From an uncultured Oscillospiraceae bacterium (GTDB lineage: Bacteria > Bacillota > Clostridia > Oscillospirales > Ruminococcaceae): 57,710 bases of DNA. Under the pieces are notes generated by a model. It had not been told where the DNA came from. It saw only the letters and a program-made list of their open reading frames with translations, and did not search any database. Shown here piece by piece: positions 55,060 through 57,710 of this stretch. The position numbers were made by a program, and so were the translations under genes. The stretch is taken from positions 1-57,710 of the forward strand of contig CAJFOX010000026.1 of NCBI GenBank assembly GCA_904397845.1, read 5' to 3'. Position 1 is the first letter of the stretch. The number at the start of each line of letters is the position of its first letter.

Positions 55060-55899
55060 TTGAAACGTTTTGCCATTTTGGGGTATCCCTTGGGGCATAC
55101 CATGTCGCCGCCAATCCACAAGCGGTTGTTTGAATTGGGTGGACAGCAGGCGGAATATGAGGTGCTGCAGACGCAGCCGGATCAGTTTGAAGCTTTGTGG
55201 CCCTATCTGCGGCAGCTGGACGGGTTTAATGTTACCATCCCCTATAAACAGCAGATCATCCCTTTTTGCGCACAGTTGGATGATACAGCCAAAAGGTATG
55301 GAGCGGTCAATGTTGTGGACTGCAAGAATGGCGGTGTTGGGTACAATACCGATTGCGTTGGCTTTCTGCGTTCGTTGGAGGGAATTCCGTTAAAAGGTGA
55401 GGTGCTGGTCGCCGGCGCTGGCGGCGTAGGGCGGATGTTTGCCATCGAATCGGCCCGGCATGGCGCCCGCGTGACGCTGGCGGTACGGCAAAGCAGTATA
55501 GAAAGGGCTTTAGAGCTGCAAAGAGAAATGGAACGGGAGATCCCCGGTGCTGCGGCACGGGTGGTGACGCTGGACAGCCTGCCGCAGGAGGAAGCCCGCT
55601 ACCGCTGGCTGATCAACGCCACCCCTGCGGGGATGTACCCGAAGGTGGACGACATGCCATTGGACCCGTCGGTTCTGCCCCGGTGCGAAAATGTGTTTGA
55701 GGCGATCTATAATCCGGTTCAGACCAAGCTGATGCGGCTGGCCCAGCAGGCGGGATGCCACGTAATCGGCGGGATGGCGATGCTAGTCTGGCAGGCAGTG
55801 CAGGCCCACCAATATTGGTATGGCGCCCAATACCGGGAAGAGGATATCGCGGCGCTGATCCGGGAGATGGAAAAGCAGGTGGAGGGCGCCGATGGATAA
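55060..55899 (+). CDS. aroE: Shikimate dehydrogenase
   Basis: A 279-residue enzyme reducing 3-dehydroshikimate with NADPH. The start is TTG at 55060 behind GAGGGATG. The substrate site has GYPLGHTMSPPIHK and NVTIPYKQQI (catalytic Lys). The nucleotide motif is VLVAGAGGVGRM; the C-terminal GGMAMLVWQAVQA is the usual ending helix. It overlaps aroK by 8 bp. Confidence 0.96.
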   Translation: MKRFAILGYPLGHTMSPPIHKRLFELGGQQAEYEVLQTQPDQFEALWPYLRQLDGFNVTIPYKQQIIPFCAQLDDTAKRYGAVNVVDCKNGGVGYNTDCVGFLRSLEGIPLKGEVLVAGAGGVGRMFAIESARHGARVTLAVRQSSIERALELQREMEREIPGAAARVVTLDSLPQEEARYRWLINATPAGMYPKVDDMPLDPSVLPRCENVFEAIYNPVQTKLMRLAQQAGCHVIGGMAMLVWQAVQAHQYWYGAQYREEDIAALIREMEKQVEGADG

Positions 55900-56404
55900 T
55901 GTAGTACTGTTCGGCTTTATGGGGTGCGGAAAATCCACCGTGGGCGCGCTGCTGGCACGGAAGACCGGCCGCCCGCTTTTGGATACCGACGGGTATCTGG
56001 AGCAAAAATATGGACGGAGCATTCCGCAAATTTTTGCGTCGGATGGGGAAGAGGCCTTTCGCCGGATGGAACGGCAGGTGTGCCGGGAACTGGCCGGACG
56101 GGAAGGCCTGATCCTGTGTTGTGGCGGCGGCACCGTGCTGGATGAGGAAAATGCGGATATCCTCGCCCAAAGCGGCGTAATGGTATTTTTAGATGCGGCT
56201 TTTCCGCTTTGTTATGATCGGATCCGAGAGAGCGACCGGCCGCTGGTGCGGCAAAACAGCCGGGAAAAAATGCAGCAGATTTTCGACCGTCGCCGTCCGG
56301 TGTATCTGTCCCGGGCACAGGTGATAGCTGATGCGTCGGTTTCTCCGATGCAGGTGGCGGATGCTGTGCTGACAGCTTTGCGGCGAAAGGGTACAGCCGG
56401 ATAG
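55892..56404 (+). CDS. aroK: Shikimate kinase
   Basis: A 170-residue P-loop kinase phosphorylating shikimate. Walker A is GFMGCGKSTVG; the shikimate site has LLDTDGYLE and CCGGGTVL; the lid has RESDRPL. Start overlaps aroE, so translation is coupled. Confidence 0.96.
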   Translation: MDNVVLFGFMGCGKSTVGALLARKTGRPLLDTDGYLEQKYGRSIPQIFASDGEEAFRRMERQVCRELAGREGLILCCGGGTVLDEENADILAQSGVMVFLDAAFPLCYDRIRESDRPLVRQNSREKMQQIFDRRRPVYLSRAQVIADASVSPMQVADAVLTALRRKGTAG

Positions 56405-56525
56405 GGACAAGTTTTTGGTTCTGCGCTGCGGGGAGAGAATAAAAAAGTGGGAAAAGCCAATGCCGGAATATGTCCCGGATCCACAGGTTAAGGCAACACA
56501 GGCTAGGAAAAAGGGAGGAGAAAGA

Positions 56526-57002
56526 ATGGAGAAAAGAGCCAAACATGTATATGAATCGAAGACAACCCAGATCCAGATTCTGATGCCGCGGCACATCAAT
56601 GGATACAACCGGTTGTTTGGCGGCAAGCTGGTAGAATGGATTGATGTGGTGGCGGCGGTAACGGCGCGCCGTCATTCCGGATGCAATGTAACCACCGCCA
56701 GTATCGACAACCTGCAGTTCCAGTCCGGTGCCTACGCTAACAGCACCATCGTGATCGAAGGGCAGCTGACCTGGGTTGGGCGCACCTCCATGGAGGTGCG
56801 GGTAGACACTTTTGTAGAGGAATTGGATGGAAAGAAAACCCATATCAATCGGGCGTATCTGATTATGGTTGCACTGGACGAAAACGAGAATCCGACCCAG
56901 GTGCCGGGCCTTCTATGCGACACCGAGGAAGAGAAGGAGGAGTTCGAAGCCGGAAAGCGCCGGGCAAGTCTGCGCAAGGAGCGGAGAAGAAAAAACTATT
57001 GA
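56526..57002 (+). CDS. Hotdog acyl-CoA thioesterase (YciA/BACH-like)
   Basis: A 158-residue hotdog protein starting at the ATG at 56526 behind AGGAG. Motifs: ILMPRHINGYNRLFGGKLVE and WIDVVAAVTARRHSG are the family's N-terminal catalytic region, with Asn and Asp. GRTSMEVRVDTFVE follows. The C-terminus is charged (Lys/Arg/Glu). It hydrolyses acyl-CoA, substrate unknown. It is downstream of aroK by about 120 bp and may be on the same transcript. Confidence 0.92.
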   Translation: MEKRAKHVYESKTTQIQILMPRHINGYNRLFGGKLVEWIDVVAAVTARRHSGCNVTTASIDNLQFQSGAYANSTIVIEGQLTWVGRTSMEVRVDTFVEELDGKKTHINRAYLIMVALDENENPTQVPGLLCDTEEEKEEFEAGKRRASLRKERRRKNY

Positions 57003-57050
57003 GCGTAAGCAGCCGGTGCGGTCAGAGTTCCGCCAAAAAGAAATAGCGAA

Positions 57051-57085
57051 AAAGGGACTGTGAACCATATTCCACGGTCCCTTTT
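57051..57085 (+). terminator. Terminator after the thioesterase gene
   Basis: AAAGGGACTGTG/CACGGTCCCTTT type stem with one G-U pair, followed by TTT. Confidence 0.8.
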
Positions 57086-57186
57086 TGAGATTGGTGCGGA
57101 GAAAAGCAGGCCAGCCGTCTGGATGGTCCTGGCCGTCAAATGTAAAAAAACGGCAGAGGATGAGAATATATTTGTGGGGGGTTCTG

Positions 57187-57551
57187 ATGAGAACGATTCA
57201 GAATCAGACCTTTTGGCACGCGAAAAACGTGGTGGCCTGGAACAGCGTGGTCAAAGGAGGTCTGACTTGGGCCGCGAGAACGTCACCTTTGAAAACGGCA
57301 GGATCATCGGTATCCAGCTTTTTTATTGCAAAGGGCTCAAGCCTATAAACTGTGAGATGGCCGACTGTGACCTGGATTTTGAACGCTCGGAGATACGGGG
57401 AGCCATTACTACGCCAGCGTTCCGCATGAAGAATCCTCTGTCCGGCTGGATCCCCGTTCCGGACACGGGAGTGGGCAGCATGTCCGCTCCCGCAGATATT
57501 ATCATTCACAGCCGGGAGATTTTTTCCTGTCGCGCTTGGAAGCAGCCGTGA
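57187..57551 (+). pseudogene. DUF3737-family protein, truncated and frameshifted
   Basis: Two frames together match the C-terminal half of DUF3737 (right-handed repeat proteins). Frame one reads QTFWHAKNVVAWNSVVKG; after a shift near 57251-57265 frame two reads ENVTFENGRIIGIQLFYCKG, then LKPINCEMADCDLDFERSEI and FRMKNPLSGWI. The N-terminal half is missing. An ATG at 57187 opens frame one but the gene cannot make the full product. Confidence 0.8.
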
Positions 57552-57633
57552 TCCAAAGGAAAAGGGAATTTGCAGATGGAGCAGTTGTTCAATAAAATTT
57601 CGGTATCAGTCATATCTAAGGCATATCACACAT

Positions 57634-57674
57634 AGCCGCTTATTCTTATTCACCTAAGAGTAAGCGGCTTTTTT
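57634..57674 (+). terminator. Terminator at the right end of the window
   Basis: AGCCGCTTATTCTT/AAGAGTAAGCGGCT with an 8-nt loop and a TTTTTT tail; follows the DUF3737 remnant. Confidence 0.88.
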
Positions 57675-57710
57675 GCGTTCTCTCACTCTTTTACATAGCC
57701 GCCTTGACAA

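Noticed and set aside
57060-57551. Single 163-codon gene
   Set aside because: Only the distal part matches DUF3737; the proximal part is out of frame with the family and overlaps a terminator. Treated as a pseudogene.

Overview
The window looks like chromosomal DNA from an anaerobic, endospore-forming member of class Clostridia, most likely Oscillospirales/Ruminococcaceae-like. The inference rests on sporulation genes (spoIIID, a spoIIQ-type gene, spoVAC-AD-AE, gpr), an AdhE plus [FeFe]-hydrogenase fermentation locus with a Rex-type operator, a ParA/ParB/Noc set with parS sites, a glmS ribozyme and archaeal-type ProRS. No taxon can be fixed without a search.

Layout. 1-3.6 kb: the start of an amidohydrolase gene cut by the window edge, a FrlD-like sugar kinase, a lipoprotein cyclophilin with an orphan MacB/LolD-type ATPase, and tRNA-Glu and tRNA-Met. 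3.8-11.9 kb, all minus strand: mnmE-mnmG-rsmG-noc-GNAT-parA-parB-acyl-ACP thioesterase, an origin-proximal cluster with one parS before parA and a second inside mnmG. 12.2-21.5 kb, plus strand: mgsA, a LysR gene, then adhE followed at 11 bp by a four-gene hfs-type hydrogenase operon. 21.7-25.2 kb: a MATE transporter divergent from a LysR gene, and an AAA-type ATPase.

25.4-34.9 kb is the most notable part. spoIIID, the mother-cell sporulation regulator gene, is split inside its helix-turn-helix. The 5' segment (25405-25518) sits behind a sigma-E-like promoter. The 3' segment (34796-34939) lies 9.3 kb downstream and has its own terminator. The same 9-base core, CCGTACATA, is at both junctions, and joining them there restores an 85-codon SpoIIID reading frame exactly. 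The insert carries a 504-residue large serine recombinase and a seven-gene F-type ATP synthase operon (a-c-b-alpha-gamma-beta-epsilon). It has no free delta gene; instead a delta (OSCP) C-terminal domain is fused to the N-terminus of alpha. The layout resembles the skin element of sigK, with an energy-conversion complex as cargo. Excision during sporulation is inferred, not shown.

35.3-40.8 kb: a YitT-family protein, spoIIQ, spoVAC-AD-AE, rpsT and gpr. 41-46.6 kb: a class C beta-lactamase-like lipoprotein behind a MerR-type promoter, nadE, a DUF2752 protein, a GtrA protein and an EFR1-type flavodoxin-ferredoxin. 46.7-49.3 kb, minus strand: promoter, glmS ribozyme, a frameshifted ACT-domain gene, glmS. 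49.8-57.7 kb: ftsH, an Rsm22-like methyltransferase, proS, acpP, aroE-aroK, an acyl-CoA thioesterase and a decayed DUF3737 gene.
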